Assembly (NCBI GenBank): GCA_000471045.1
Contig: KI301992.1
Location: 2,471,452 to 2,535,451, forward strand
DNA: 64,000 nt
Direction of reading: 5' to 3'
Source: an actinobacterium LLX17
GTDB lineage: Bacteria > Actinomycetota > Actinomycetes > Propionibacteriales > Nocardioidaceae
Below are positions 17,315-25,528 of this stretch, piece by piece. A program made the position numbers and the translations under genes. Below the pieces are notes generated by a model, which was given only the letters and a program-made list of their open reading frames with translations, was not told where the DNA came from and did not search any database. Positions within the stretch are counted from its first letter, which is position 1; each line of letters begins with the position of its first letter.

Positions 17315-17617
17315 CTAGGCGGGGTCGAGCGGCGCGAGGAACCGGATGACCGGCGGCTCGGCCACGACGTCGCCCAGCTGCTTCATCAAGGACTGGAAGG
17401 TCTCGGTCTCGCCGTGCGCCTTCAGCGCGTCCTTCGAGGCCCACTCCTCGAGCATCACGAACGCTTCGTCGTCGCGACGCACGCGGTAGAAGTCGTAGCG
17501 CAGGCAACCGTCCTCGGCGCGCACCGTCTCCAGCACAGAGGTCACGGCCTCCGCGAGCCGGTCGCCCTGTCCGGGCTTGGCCTGGAAGGTCGCGACGACC
17601 TCGATCGACTCGCTCAT
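17315..17617 (-). CDS. Antibiotic biosynthesis monooxygenase (ABM) domain protein
   Basis: 100 residues with the ABM ferredoxin-like fold: [19 protein letters not shown] at the N-terminus, CLRYDFYRV in the middle and [16 protein letters not shown] after it. Family members are dimeric, cofactor-free monooxygenases, heme-degrading enzymes or small quinol-related enzymes such as YgiN. The start overlaps the upstream DUF2200 stop by four bases. Substrate unknown. Confidence 0.85.
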   Translation of the reverse strand: MSESIEVVATFQAKPGQGDRLAEAVTSVLETVRAEDGCLRYDFYRVRRDDEAFVMLEEWASKDALKAHGETETFQSLMKQLGDVVAEPPVIRFLAPLDPA

Positions 17618-17976
17618 GGGTTCGTCCTCTCGGTGGGGGTGCGCAGGACCTTCTCCAGCGCCTTGCCGCGGGCCAGCTCGTCGACGAGCTTGTCCAGGTA
17701 GCGGATCTTCTGCATCAAGGGGTCCTCGACCTCCTCGACGCGCACACCGCACACGACCCCGGTGATCAGCGAGACGTGCGGGTTCAGCTCGGCGGCGGCG
17801 AAGAAGTCCTCGAACGTCGCCCCGGCGTCGAGGTGGTGCTGCAGGGTCGCCGCGTCGAATCCGGTGAGCCACTCGATGACGGCGTCGAGCTCGGCCTTGG
17901 CGCGGCCCTTCTTCTCGACCTTCGTCACGTAGAGCGGGTACACCGACGCAAAGCTGGTGGTGAAGATGCGGTGCAT
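17614..17976 (-). CDS. DUF2200 family protein
   Basis: 120 residues reading [36 protein letters not shown] and [20 protein letters not shown], the conserved features of the DUF2200 family. It is a soluble protein of unknown role. TAGGCT lies six bases before ATG, so the transcript is probably leaderless. It overlaps the ABM gene by four bases, forming a two-gene operon. Confidence 0.85.
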   Translation of the reverse strand: MHRIFTTSFASVYPLYVTKVEKKGRAKAELDAVIEWLTGFDAATLQHHLDAGATFEDFFAAAELNPHVSLITGVVCGVRVEEVEDPLMQKIRYLDKLVDELARGKALEKVLRTPTERTNP

Positions 17977-18025
17977 GGTCGGAGCCTAACCAGTGCCGGT
18001 GGGCGGGAGAAGGTAGACAGGACCC

Positions 18026-19189
18026 ATGGACCTCAGCCTCAGCACGGAGCAGCAGAGCTTCCGCACCCTGGCCCGCGACTTCCTCCAGCGCGAGGCCGTG
18101 CCGTTCCGCCAGGAGTGGGACCGCGCCGAGTCGGTGAACTTGGCGATCGTGCCGAAGATGGCGCAGATAGGGTTCTTCGGGCTGACGATCCCCGAGGAGC
18201 ACGGCGGCCTCGGCGGCGACTACCTGACGTACGCGCTCGGCATGGAGGAACTGGGCCGAGCCGACTCGGCCCTGCGCGGCATCGTCTCGGTCTCGAACGG
18301 ACTGTTCGGCAAGTCGGTGCTGCGGTTCGGCAGCGACGAGCAGAAGCAGCAGTGGCTGCCCGGCATCGCCGACGCCTCGCTGCTGGGCTGCTTCGCCCTC
18401 ACCGAGCCGGGCACCGGCTCCGACGCCGGCAACCTGACGACCCGCGCCGAGCGCTCGGGCTCCGACTACGTCATCACCGGCCAGAAGATCTACATCACCA
18501 ATGGCACGTGGGCGCACGGTGCGCTGGTCTTCGCCCGCACCGGCGGATCCGGTCCGCGCGGCGTCACGGCGTTCCTGGTGCCCACCGACACCCCCGGCTT
18601 CGAGGCCCGCGAGGTCAAGGGCAAGCTCGGCCTGCGCGGCCAGGCCACCGCCGAGATCTTCCTCGACGACGTGCGGGTGCCGGAGTCCGCGCGGCTCGGC
18701 GAGGAGGGCCAGGGCTTCACCGTCGCCATGACGTCGCTCGACAAGGGGCGCGTGTCGGTGGCCGCCGGGTGCGTGGGCCTCGCGCAGGCGTGCCTGGACT
18801 CGTCGGTCGCCTACGCCACCGAGCGCACCCAGTTCGGCCGGCCCATCGCGGGCTTCCAGCTGGTACAGGAGATGATCGCCGACATGTCGCTCGACGTCGA
18901 CGCGGCGCGGCTGCTGGTCTGGCGCGCGGTCGACCTGCTCGACCGCGGCCTCGGCGACACCCCGGAGTTCCGCCTCGCCGCGTCGAAGGCCAAGCTCTTC
19001 GCCTCCGAGGCCGCGGTGCGTGCCGCGAACCACTGCATCCAGGTCTACGGCGGGTCCGGCTACGTCGACGACAACCCGGCCGAGAAGTACCTCCGCGACG
19101 CCCGCGTCATGACGCTCTACGAAGGCACCAGCCAGATCCAGAAGCTGTTGATCGGTCGCGCGGAGACCGGCATCAACGCCTTCACGTAG
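18026..19189 (+). CDS. Acyl-CoA dehydrogenase
   Basis: 387 residues with the full family pattern: N-terminal helical domain, FALTEPGTGSDAGNL and YITNGTWAHGALVFA (FAD and substrate binding), and the catalytic Glu in RVMTLYEGTSQIQKLLIGR near the C-terminus. The enzyme oxidises an acyl-CoA to the 2-enoyl-CoA and passes electrons to ETF. TAGACA lies close to the start codon. The gene converges on the acyl-CoA ligase at 19182, overlapping by eight bases. Chain-length specificity cannot be read from sequence. Confidence 0.92.
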   Translation: MDLSLSTEQQSFRTLARDFLQREAVPFRQEWDRAESVNLAIVPKMAQIGFFGLTIPEEHGGLGGDYLTYALGMEELGRADSALRGIVSVSNGLFGKSVLRFGSDEQKQQWLPGIADASLLGCFALTEPGTGSDAGNLTTRAERSGSDYVITGQKIYITNGTWAHGALVFARTGGSGPRGVTAFLVPTDTPGFEAREVKGKLGLRGQATAEIFLDDVRVPESARLGEEGQGFTVAMTSLDKGRVSVAAGCVGLAQACLDSSVAYATERTQFGRPIAGFQLVQEMIADMSLDVDAARLLVWRAVDLLDRGLGDTPEFRLAASKAKLFASEAAVRAANHCIQVYGGSGYVDDNPAEKYLRDARVMTLYEGTSQIQKLLIGRAETGINAFT

Positions 19190-20534
19190 GCGTCGGCGAG
19201 CCGCTCTCGAGGCTGGCGCGCACGGCCCGGCGGTCGGTCTTGTCCGAGTGCGTCAGGGGGAAGGCGTCGACGTGGTGGACCTCCTTCGGGCGCTTGTACG
19301 GCGCCAGGTGCTCCCGCGCGAAAGCGTCGATCTCGTCCGTCGTCGCGTCGCCGACGACGACCGCGACGACCCGCTGCCCCCAGCGGTCGTCGTCCAGGCC
19401 GACGACGCAGACGTCGGCGACGCCGCCGAGCTCGCGCAGGATGCGCTCGACCTCGGCCGGGTAGACGTTCACACCGCCGCTGATGATCAGGTCGGTGCGG
19501 CGGCCCTCGAGGTGCACGAGACCGGCATCGTCGATGCGGCCCAGGTCGCCGAGCGTGAACCAGTCGCCGTCCCACGTCTGCGCGGTCTTCTCCGGGTCAC
19601 CCCAGTAGGTGAAGCGGGCGAACGACGGCGGCCGGCACCACAGCTGCCCGTCGACCACACGCAGCTCGCGGCCGGGACGCGGACGGCCGACGGTGCCCGG
19701 GTGCTGCAGCCAGGTGTCGGCCCCACAGACCGTGAACTGGCACTCGGTCGAGCCGTAGAACTCCACCACGACCTCGGCGCCGAAGTGCTCGATCGCCGTG
19801 CGTTTGACCGGCTCGGGGCACGGCGCCCCGGCGTGCGCGAGGAACCGCAGGCGGTGCTGGGACGGCGGGCCGAGCGCCACGAGGCGCTGCAGCTGCGATG
19901 GGGCCATGAACGTGGTCGTGACACTGTGCAGATCCTGCTCGATCCCCGTCCGCAGAGCGTGCTCGTCGAAGGCCGCCGGCACGTGGACGGCGCCCCCGGC
20001 GAGCAGCGTGTGGAGCGCGAACCGCAGCGGGGCCGAGTGGCTCAGCGGCGAGCAGACCCAGTGCTCGTCGCTCGATCGGAACTGCCAGACCGCATCCTCG
20101 TCGTCACGCAGCCCGTTGGCGGCGTCCTCGTCGAGCCAGCCGCTCCACACCGCCTTCGGTCGGCCGGACGTGCCCGACGTGAAGTGCATCGGGCGGCACG
20201 CGAACCAGCCGCCGAGCTCCGCCGGTCCGGCCGCGCCCGCCGCCAGCACGGAGCCGAGCCCATCCTGGTCGACCACGATCGCCGGATCGACGTCGTCGAG
20301 CATCGACGTGCGCTCGTGCACCGTCAGCCCCGCGCTGAGCACGACCGGCGCGTATCCCTCCAGCAGGCAACCGAAGACCGCACCGAGCAGCTCCGGCGTG
20401 TTGGGTGCGCAGAACGCGACGCGGTCGCCGGGCGCGATGCCGCGGGCTCGGAGTCCCGCGGAGAAGCGGGCGCCGACCTCGTCAGCCCCGGCCCGGTCGA
20501 GGCGAGGCGCGGACGGCGAGGTGTGGGTCGGCAC
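19182..20534 (-). CDS. AMP-binding acyl-CoA synthetase
   Basis: About 450 residues if GTG 20534 is used; the longer frame adds an unlikely Arg-rich stretch. The adenylation motifs are present: HFTSGTSGRPKAVWSG, YGSTECQFTVC and WFTLGDLGRIDDAG. The C-terminal lysine region is LTHSDKTDRRAV. The N-terminus is shorter than in long-chain ligases and resembles the small OSB/benzoate-type group. It would activate a carboxylic acid to its CoA thioester via an acyl-AMP. The start is uncertain. Confidence 0.85.
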   Translation of the reverse strand: MPTHTSPSAPRLDRAGADEVGARFSAGLRARGIAPGDRVAFCAPNTPELLGAVFGCLLEGYAPVVLSAGLTVHERTSMLDDVDPAIVVDQDGLGSVLAAGAAGPAELGGWFACRPMHFTSGTSGRPKAVWSGWLDEDAANGLRDDEDAVWQFRSSDEHWVCSPLSHSAPLRFALHTLLAGGAVHVPAAFDEHALRTGIEQDLHSVTTTFMAPSQLQRLVALGPPSQHRLRFLAHAGAPCPEPVKRTAIEHFGAEVVVEFYGSTECQFTVCGADTWLQHPGTVGRPRPGRELRVVDGQLWCRPPSFARFTYWGDPEKTAQTWDGDWFTLGDLGRIDDAGLVHLEGRRTDLIISGGVNVYPAEVERILRELGGVADVCVVGLDDDRWGQRVVAVVVGDATTDEIDAFAREHLAPYKRPKEVHHVDAFPLTHSDKTDRRAVRASLESGSPTPT

Positions 20535-20565
20535 CCGCCCATTCTGGTCGACCCGCCTCGCGAGC

Positions 20566-20674
20566 GGTGAGTTACGGGCCGAACTCGCGCACGGGCGGTG
20601 CAGTAGTGGCCGAATGGCGACCGGATTTGGCCCCTCACTCACCGCCCACTCGCGGGTTTGGCGCCCTACTCACC
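20566..20674. repeat. Imperfect extragenic palindrome, 109 bp
   Basis: GGTGAGT...GGGCC...GGGCGGTG from 20566 onwards is mirrored as the reverse complement ending at 20674, with about 50-base arms meeting near 20620. It lies between the acyl-CoA ligase and the aldehyde dehydrogenase. The mismatches are scattered, as in an ageing palindromic element. It may be a REP-like or MITE-like unit or a large hairpin. Confidence 0.55.
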
Positions 20675-20771
20675 GCCCACCTCAGCCGCGCCCGCGGTGC
20701 CCGGAGTGTTGATTGCGCCGGGCACATGGTTCGCTGACGACCGACACGACCACCCCGAGGAGTCCCCGACG

Positions 20772-22226
20772 ATGACCGACCTGCTCGACGATCTGGATCC
20801 CACCTACGGTGTGCTGATCGGTGGCACCTGGCGTGCCGGGGGCGCGGGCGTGGCCGACGTGCAGGACCCGGCCGACCTGTCGGTCGTGGCTCAGGTGTCC
20901 GACGGTGACGTCGCCGACGCCGTGGCCGCGGTCGACGCCGCCGACGCGGCGTTCGAAGGCTGGCGCCGGACGCCGCCGCGCGAGCGGTCCGAGATCCTGA
21001 TGCGGGCGTTCCATCTCATGCGTGACGACGCCGACCGCATCGCCGAGCTGATCGTGGCCGAGAACGGCAAGTCGCTCGCCGACGCCCGGTCGGAGGTGGT
21101 CTACGCGGCCGAGTTCTTCCGGTGGTTCGCCGAGGAGGCCGTGCGCGAGCCAGGCAGTCACTACGCCGAGTCTCCGGCCGGCGGGACGCGCACGATCGTG
21201 ACCAGCCGGCCCGTCGGTGTCGCGGCGCTCGTCACGCCTTGGAACTTCCCGGCCGCCATGGCCACCCGCAAGCTGGCTCCGGCCCTCGCCGCGGGCTGCA
21301 CCACGGTGCTGAAGCCGGCCATGGAGACGCCGTTGACGGCGCTCGCGATCGCCCGCATCCTCGAGCGGGCCGGCGTCCCGGCGGGCGTCGTCAACGCGGT
21401 GCCGAGCAGCGACGCGGCCGGCGTCGTCAGCACCTGGCTGGGGGACGCTCGCGTCCGCAAGATCTCCTTCACCGGCTCGACCCGCGTCGGGTCGCTGCTG
21501 CTCAAGCAGGCCGCCGACCGCGTCGTGAACTCCTCGATGGAGCTGGGCGGCAACGCCGCCTTCGTGGTGACCGACGACGCCGACCTCGACGCCGCGGTCG
21601 CCGGTGCGATGGTGGCCAAGTTCCGCAACGGCGGGCAAGCCTGCACTGCAGCCAACCGCTTCTACGTGCACGTCGGCGTGGCCGAGGAGTTCGTGGCCCG
21701 GTTCGGTGCCGCGGTCGAGAAGCTCGCGGTGGGTCCGGCCAAGGAAGGCTCGGACATCGGTCCGCTCATCTCGGCCCAGGCCGTCGAGGGGCTCACGAAG
21801 CTGGTCGACGACGCGGTCGCCGGTGGCGCCCGGGTGGCACACCGCGCCGAGACGCCGTCCTCGGACGGCTTCTTCTACCCGCCGACCGTGCTGGTCGACG
21901 TGCCGGCCGACGCGGCCCTGCTCGACGAGGAGCTGTTCGGTCCCGTGGCGCCCATCGTCACGTGGGAGGACGACGACGAGGTCGTCCGTCTCGTCAACGC
22001 GCCCGACGTCGGCCTGGCCGCCTACGTCTACTCGACCGACCTGCAGCGGGCGTTGCGCCTCGGCGAGGCGTTCGAGGCCGGCATGGTCGGCGTCAACCGC
22101 GGCGCGATCTCCGACCCGTCGGCACCGTTCGGCGGCATGAAGCAGAGCGGTCTCGGGCGTGAGGGCGCTCGCGAGGGGCTCGATGAGTTCCGCGAGACCC
22201 AGTACCTCAGCCTCGCCTGGCACTGA
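20772..22226 (+). CDS. NAD(P)-dependent aldehyde dehydrogenase, succinate-semialdehyde type
   Basis: 484 residues from ATG 20772, which follows GAGGAG. Aldehyde dehydrogenase hallmarks: TPWNFPAAM, FTGSTRVG, the general base in MELGGNAAFVV and the catalytic Cys in GGQACTAANRFYV. The terminal SGLGREGAREGLDEFRETQY is typical of GabD-like enzymes that oxidise succinate semialdehyde or related omega-aldehydes. A strong hairpin follows 73 bases downstream. Exact substrate is inferred only. Confidence 0.9.
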   Translation: MTDLLDDLDPTYGVLIGGTWRAGGAGVADVQDPADLSVVAQVSDGDVADAVAAVDAADAAFEGWRRTPPRERSEILMRAFHLMRDDADRIAELIVAENGKSLADARSEVVYAAEFFRWFAEEAVREPGSHYAESPAGGTRTIVTSRPVGVAALVTPWNFPAAMATRKLAPALAAGCTTVLKPAMETPLTALAIARILERAGVPAGVVNAVPSSDAAGVVSTWLGDARVRKISFTGSTRVGSLLLKQAADRVVNSSMELGGNAAFVVTDDADLDAAVAGAMVAKFRNGGQACTAANRFYVHVGVAEEFVARFGAAVEKLAVGPAKEGSDIGPLISAQAVEGLTKLVDDAVAGGARVAHRAETPSSDGFFYPPTVLVDVPADAALLDEELFGPVAPIVTWEDDDEVVRLVNAPDVGLAAYVYSTDLQRALRLGEAFEAGMVGVNRGAISDPSAPFGGMKQSGLGREGAREGLDEFRETQYLSLAWH

Positions 22227-22298
22227 CGCTGCAGTTGACCAGTGTCGCGAGCCGCGCTGTGGAAAAATCTTCGGCGGCGCGTGGTGGCTTCACGTGCT

Positions 22299-22333
22299 GC
22301 CGCCCCCTCCCGGTTTCTTCGGGAGGGGGCGGC
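22299..22333 (+). terminator. Strong hairpin between convergent genes
   Basis: A perfect 14-pair stem, GCCGCCCCCTCCCG against its reverse complement, with a seven-base loop GTTTCTT. It stands between the convergent aldehyde dehydrogenase (ends 22226) and WrbA (ends 22460) and could terminate both. Confidence 0.8.
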
Positions 22334-22459
22334 CATCGCCTCGGGGGTGCGATCGTGCGGGCTCTCTGCTGAACACCGCGTGGTCGTCAGGTGCCCAGCC
22401 CGGCGGGTCAGAAACCCCACGTTCCCCACATTTCTACGACCATCGCGGTCCGCGGTCGC

Positions 22460-23056
22460 TCAGGCGGCCAGCTTGCGACCGATGGTGATGGCCCGCTCGG
22501 CCAGGTGGTCGAGGGCCGCACGGTCGTCGTCGTTCAGCTCGCTCGACTGACCGGTGACCTTGCCGACGCCGTACGGGTTGCCGTCGTTGAACTTGAGCTG
22601 GTCGGTGTAGCCGGGCGGCACGATGACGCCACCGAGGTGGGCGAAGGTCGTGTGGAACGCCAGCAGCGTCGACTCCTGGCCACCGTGCGCGGTCTGGCTC
22701 GACGTGAAGGCGGTGTAGACCTTGTCGGCCAGCTTGCCCTGCGACCACAGCGGTCCGAGCGTGTCGAGGAAGCCCTGCATCTGGCTGGTCACGTGGCCGT
22801 AGCGCGTCGGCGATCCCATGATCACGACGTCGGCCCACTCGAGGTCCTCGGGCTCGGCGACGGGACGGTCGGCGATCTCGTCCACGTGAGCCTTCCAGGC
22901 GTCCTGGGACTCGTACGCCTCCGGCGGGGCGGTCTCGCGGACATGCCGCAGACGGACCTCGGCGCCCTGGCGCTCGGCGGCCCCAGCGATGCGCTCGGCC
23001 ATGGCGTGGGTGGTGCCGTAGGACGAGTAGTAGATGACGGCGACGTTGACGGAAAT
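22460..23056 (-). CDS. wrbA: NAD(P)H:quinone oxidoreductase, WrbA type, with non-canonical ATT start
   Basis: Flavodoxin-like fold. An internal ATG at 23002 would drop the FMN P-loop. Upstream in the same frame SVNVAVIYYSSYGTTHAMAE restores it, but a stop lies 27 bases before the proposed start and no ATG, GTG or TTG occurs between. GAGGAG stands five bases before ATT at 23056, so ATT (or the adjoining ATC) is the best start, giving 198 residues as in typical WrbA. MGSPTRYGHVTSQMQGFLD, an FMN-binding segment, is intact. The enzyme reduces quinones by two electrons. A sequence error at the start cannot be excluded. Confidence 0.85.
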   Translation of the reverse strand: MSVNVAVIYYSSYGTTHAMAERIAGAAERQGAEVRLRHVRETAPPEAYESQDAWKAHVDEIADRPVAEPEDLEWADVVIMGSPTRYGHVTSQMQGFLDTLGPLWSQGKLADKVYTAFTSSQTAHGGQESTLLAFHTTFAHLGGVIVPPGYTDQLKFNDGNPYGVGKVTGQSSELNDDDRAALDHLAERAITIGRKLAA

Positions 23057-23159
23057 GATGGCTCCTCGGGTGCTCGTCGGTCAGGGATCGTCGCGCCGAG
23101 CGGTTGTCGGCGCGACCATTCCAGCGTGGCACGCACTTCAAGACCTCGCAGGGCTGTCG

Positions 23160-23258
23160 TCAGTCGGACTTGTCGTAGGCGGCGAAGCCCAGCACCTCGT
23201 CGTCGCGTCTGATCTCGTAGCGCTGCCGGTCGGGAACGTCGACCACCGTGTCCGTCAT
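23160..23258 (-). pseudogene. Truncated YjdJ-type GNAT acetyltransferase (32 aa)
   Basis: ATG 23258 has a strong GAGGAG ribosome site. The frame reads TVVDVPDRQRYEIRRDDEV, then LGFAAYDKSD and stops. This matches the N-terminus of small GNAT-like N-acetyltransferases, which normally continue for another 60 residues into the acetyl-CoA site. Nothing homologous follows the stop, so the gene looks like a remnant that lost its 3' end. A functional short peptide is possible but less likely. Confidence 0.55.
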
Positions 23259-23328
23259 GTCATCTCCTCGCGTGGGGACCTTCAGCCTCGGCAGCGGGGT
23301 GCGGGTTGCCGTGGAAGAGTCTCGGGCC

Positions 23329-23943
23329 ATGGGGATGACGCGGGACCGGATCGCCGCGATCTGCTGGATCGCGACCGCCCTCGTCTACCTCGTCGCCGAG
23401 ACGATCGCCGCGGCCGCGTACCCCGATTACTCCTACGCCGAGAACTACATCAGCGACCTCGGCGTCCCCGCCGAGTCACCGGCCCACCTGGTCATGAACG
23501 TCGGATTCGTGCTCCACGGCGTGCTGCTGGCGACGGCGGCGCTGCTCACGGCCCGTCTGCTCACGCGCCGTCGAGCGTTCGTCGCGATCGCGGTGCTGGC
23601 GGGGGTCGGGAACGTCCTCGTCGGGCTCGTACACTCGGGGCAGACCGACAGCCCCGTCGGGCCCCTCCACGGCGTGGGTGCCGTGCTGGCGATCGTCGGC
23701 GGCAACCTCACCGCGCTCGTCGCGGGGGTCGCGCTGCACCGCATGGGCCGGCGTGGGCTCGGGGCGACGTGCTCGGCCCTCGGCGTCATCGGGCTGCTCG
23801 GCGCGCTCGCCCTCGCGCTCGACGGTAACTCCAGCAGCATCGACCTCCTCGCCGACGGCACCTGGGAACGCCTCGCCGTCTACGCCATCACCGCCTTCGA
23901 GCTCCTGATCGGCACCGCGCTCCTGCGGCCCCGCCCCCGCTGA
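23329..23943 (+). CDS. DUF998 membrane protein
   Basis: 204 residues with about six membrane helices. The N-terminal segment ICWIATALVYLVAETIAAAA is followed by YAENYISDLGV, the conserved ISDLG motif of DUF998 proteins. The start is ambiguous between ATG 23329 and ATG 23335; GGAAGAG stands upstream of the first. Function unknown. The stop codon lies within a palindrome that follows directly. Confidence 0.8.
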   Translation: MGMTRDRIAAICWIATALVYLVAETIAAAAYPDYSYAENYISDLGVPAESPAHLVMNVGFVLHGVLLATAALLTARLLTRRRAFVAIAVLAGVGNVLVGLVHSGQTDSPVGPLHGVGAVLAIVGGNLTALVAGVALHRMGRRGLGATCSALGVIGLLGALALALDGNSSSIDLLADGTWERLAVYAITAFELLIGTALLRPRPR

Positions 23944-23999
23944 GTGGCACGATTCGGTCGAATTTTCGCTGATTTTGCAGCCAGAACGTGCCACTCAGC
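23939..23999. repeat. Palindromic element with 13-bp perfect arms
   Basis: GCTGAGTGGCACG at 23939-23951 is the exact reverse complement of CGTGCCACTCAGC at 23987-23999. The loop is 35 bases and unusually AT-rich. It includes the stop codon of the DUF998 gene. It may terminate transcription, but the AT-rich centre and sharp ends also suit a small dispersed palindromic element. Confidence 0.6.
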
Positions 24000-24104
24000 G
24001 TGGACGGCACGGACGTGACGCACCAGACATGACAGTCCCCTCGTGCAACTGCTTGGACGGGCGTACGCTCGCACTCGGCCATGAGCGAGATGGAGGCCGG
24101 CACC

Positions 24105-25429
24105 ATGCAGAGCAGCTGGCTGACACCGGTTCGAGTCGTCCCCCTCGCGTTCCTCCTGGCGATCGTGATCGGCACCGCCCTCCTCGCGCTCCCGGTCTCC
24201 TCGACGGGCGAGGGCACGAGCGGACTGCTCCCCGCCCTCTTCACCTCGGTCTCGGCCGTGTGCGTCACGGGACTGACCTCGGTCGACACCGCGACGTACT
24301 GGACCCCACCGGCCAGGGCGTCATCCTTGCACTGATCCAGGTGGGCGGGTTCGGCATCATGACGCTCGCCTCGCTGCTGCTGCTGGTCATCGGCCGCAAC
24401 CTCGGCCTGCGCAACGGCCTCATCGCGCAGCGCGAGACGCACGCCGTCGACCTGGGTGACGTGTGGTCGCTGGTACGGCGGCTCGCGGTCATCGTGCTGC
24501 TCGTCGAGCTCACCATCACGGCAGTCCTGGTGCCTCGCTTCCGGATCGCCTACGACGACGACCTTCCGACGGCGCTGTGGCACGCGGGCTTCCACGCGGT
24601 CTCCGCCTTCAACAACGCCGGCTTCGCCCTCTACTCCGACAACCTCATGGGGTTCGTCGACGACCCGTGGGTGACGCTGCCGCTGTGCGTCGCCGTGATC
24701 CTCGGCGGTCTGGGCTTCCCCGTGGTGGCCGAGGTCGTGCGCACGTCGCGGAGGCGCTGGAGCGTGCACTCGCGCATCACGATCTACGGCACCCTCGTGC
24801 TGCTCGTCATCGGCATCCTGGGGTTCGCGGTCTCGGAGTGGACCAACCCCGACACGATCGGCGACCTGAGCGCCGGCGGCAAGATCGTCGCCTCGGTCAC
24901 CGGTGGCGTCATGCCCCGTACGGCCGGTTTCAACTCGATCGACTACGGGTCAGCGACGTCCGAGACCCTCATGCTCACCAACATGCTGATGTTCATCGGT
25001 GGGGGCAGCGCGGGCACCGCCGGTGGCGTCAAGGTGGGCACGTTCATCCTGCTGGCGGTCGTGGTCTGGAGCGAGCTGCGCGGCGAGCAGACCGTGAGCA
25101 TGTTCGGACGCGACATGCCGTCGTCCGTGCAGCGTCAGGCCCTGACCGTCGCGCTCCTGGCCGTCGCCGCGGTCATGGCGGGCACGATGGCGATGATGGA
25201 GACGACCGACTACGGGTTCGAGCCGTTGCTGTTCGAGTCTGTTTCGGCGTTCGCGACGGTGGGCCTGTCGACCGGCATCACGCCTGACCTGCCGCCCGCC
25301 GGTGAGGTCGTGCTGATCGTCCTGATGTACATCGGGCGCGTCGGCGTGGTGACGGTCGGTGCCGCTCTGGCGCTGTCGCACCGCCGCCGGCGCTACACGC
25401 TCCCGGAGGAGCGCATCATCGTCGGCTGA
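24105..25429 (+). pseudogene. ktrB: KtrB/TrkH potassium transporter with a one-base frameshift
   Basis: ATG 24105 has GGAGG eight bases upstream. The first frame encodes TM1 and the first selectivity loop SAVCVTGLTSVDTATYWT. The second frame continues LIQVGGFGIMTLASLLLLV through FNNAGFALYSDN, MPRTAGFNSI and SAFATVGLSTGI, the three further pore-loop regions, ending at 25429. Adding one C to the CCCC run at 24304-24307 restores one protein of about 442 residues. A homopolymer sequencing error or a real inactivating or phase-variable change would both explain this. No KtrA gene is nearby. Confidence 0.85.
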
Positions 25430-25528
25430 GCGGCCGCGCGGTAGCGGTCGGTGAGATCCTGCCCGTCCTTGCGCGGTCGACGACCAACGGCCAGCCTGTG
25501 CTCACCGGGCCCGACCGAAGGCAGGACC

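Noticed and set aside
17620..19033. Long upstream extension of the ABM frame
   Set aside because: Antisense to the acyl-CoA dehydrogenase and overlapping DUF2200; only the last 100 residues have family features.
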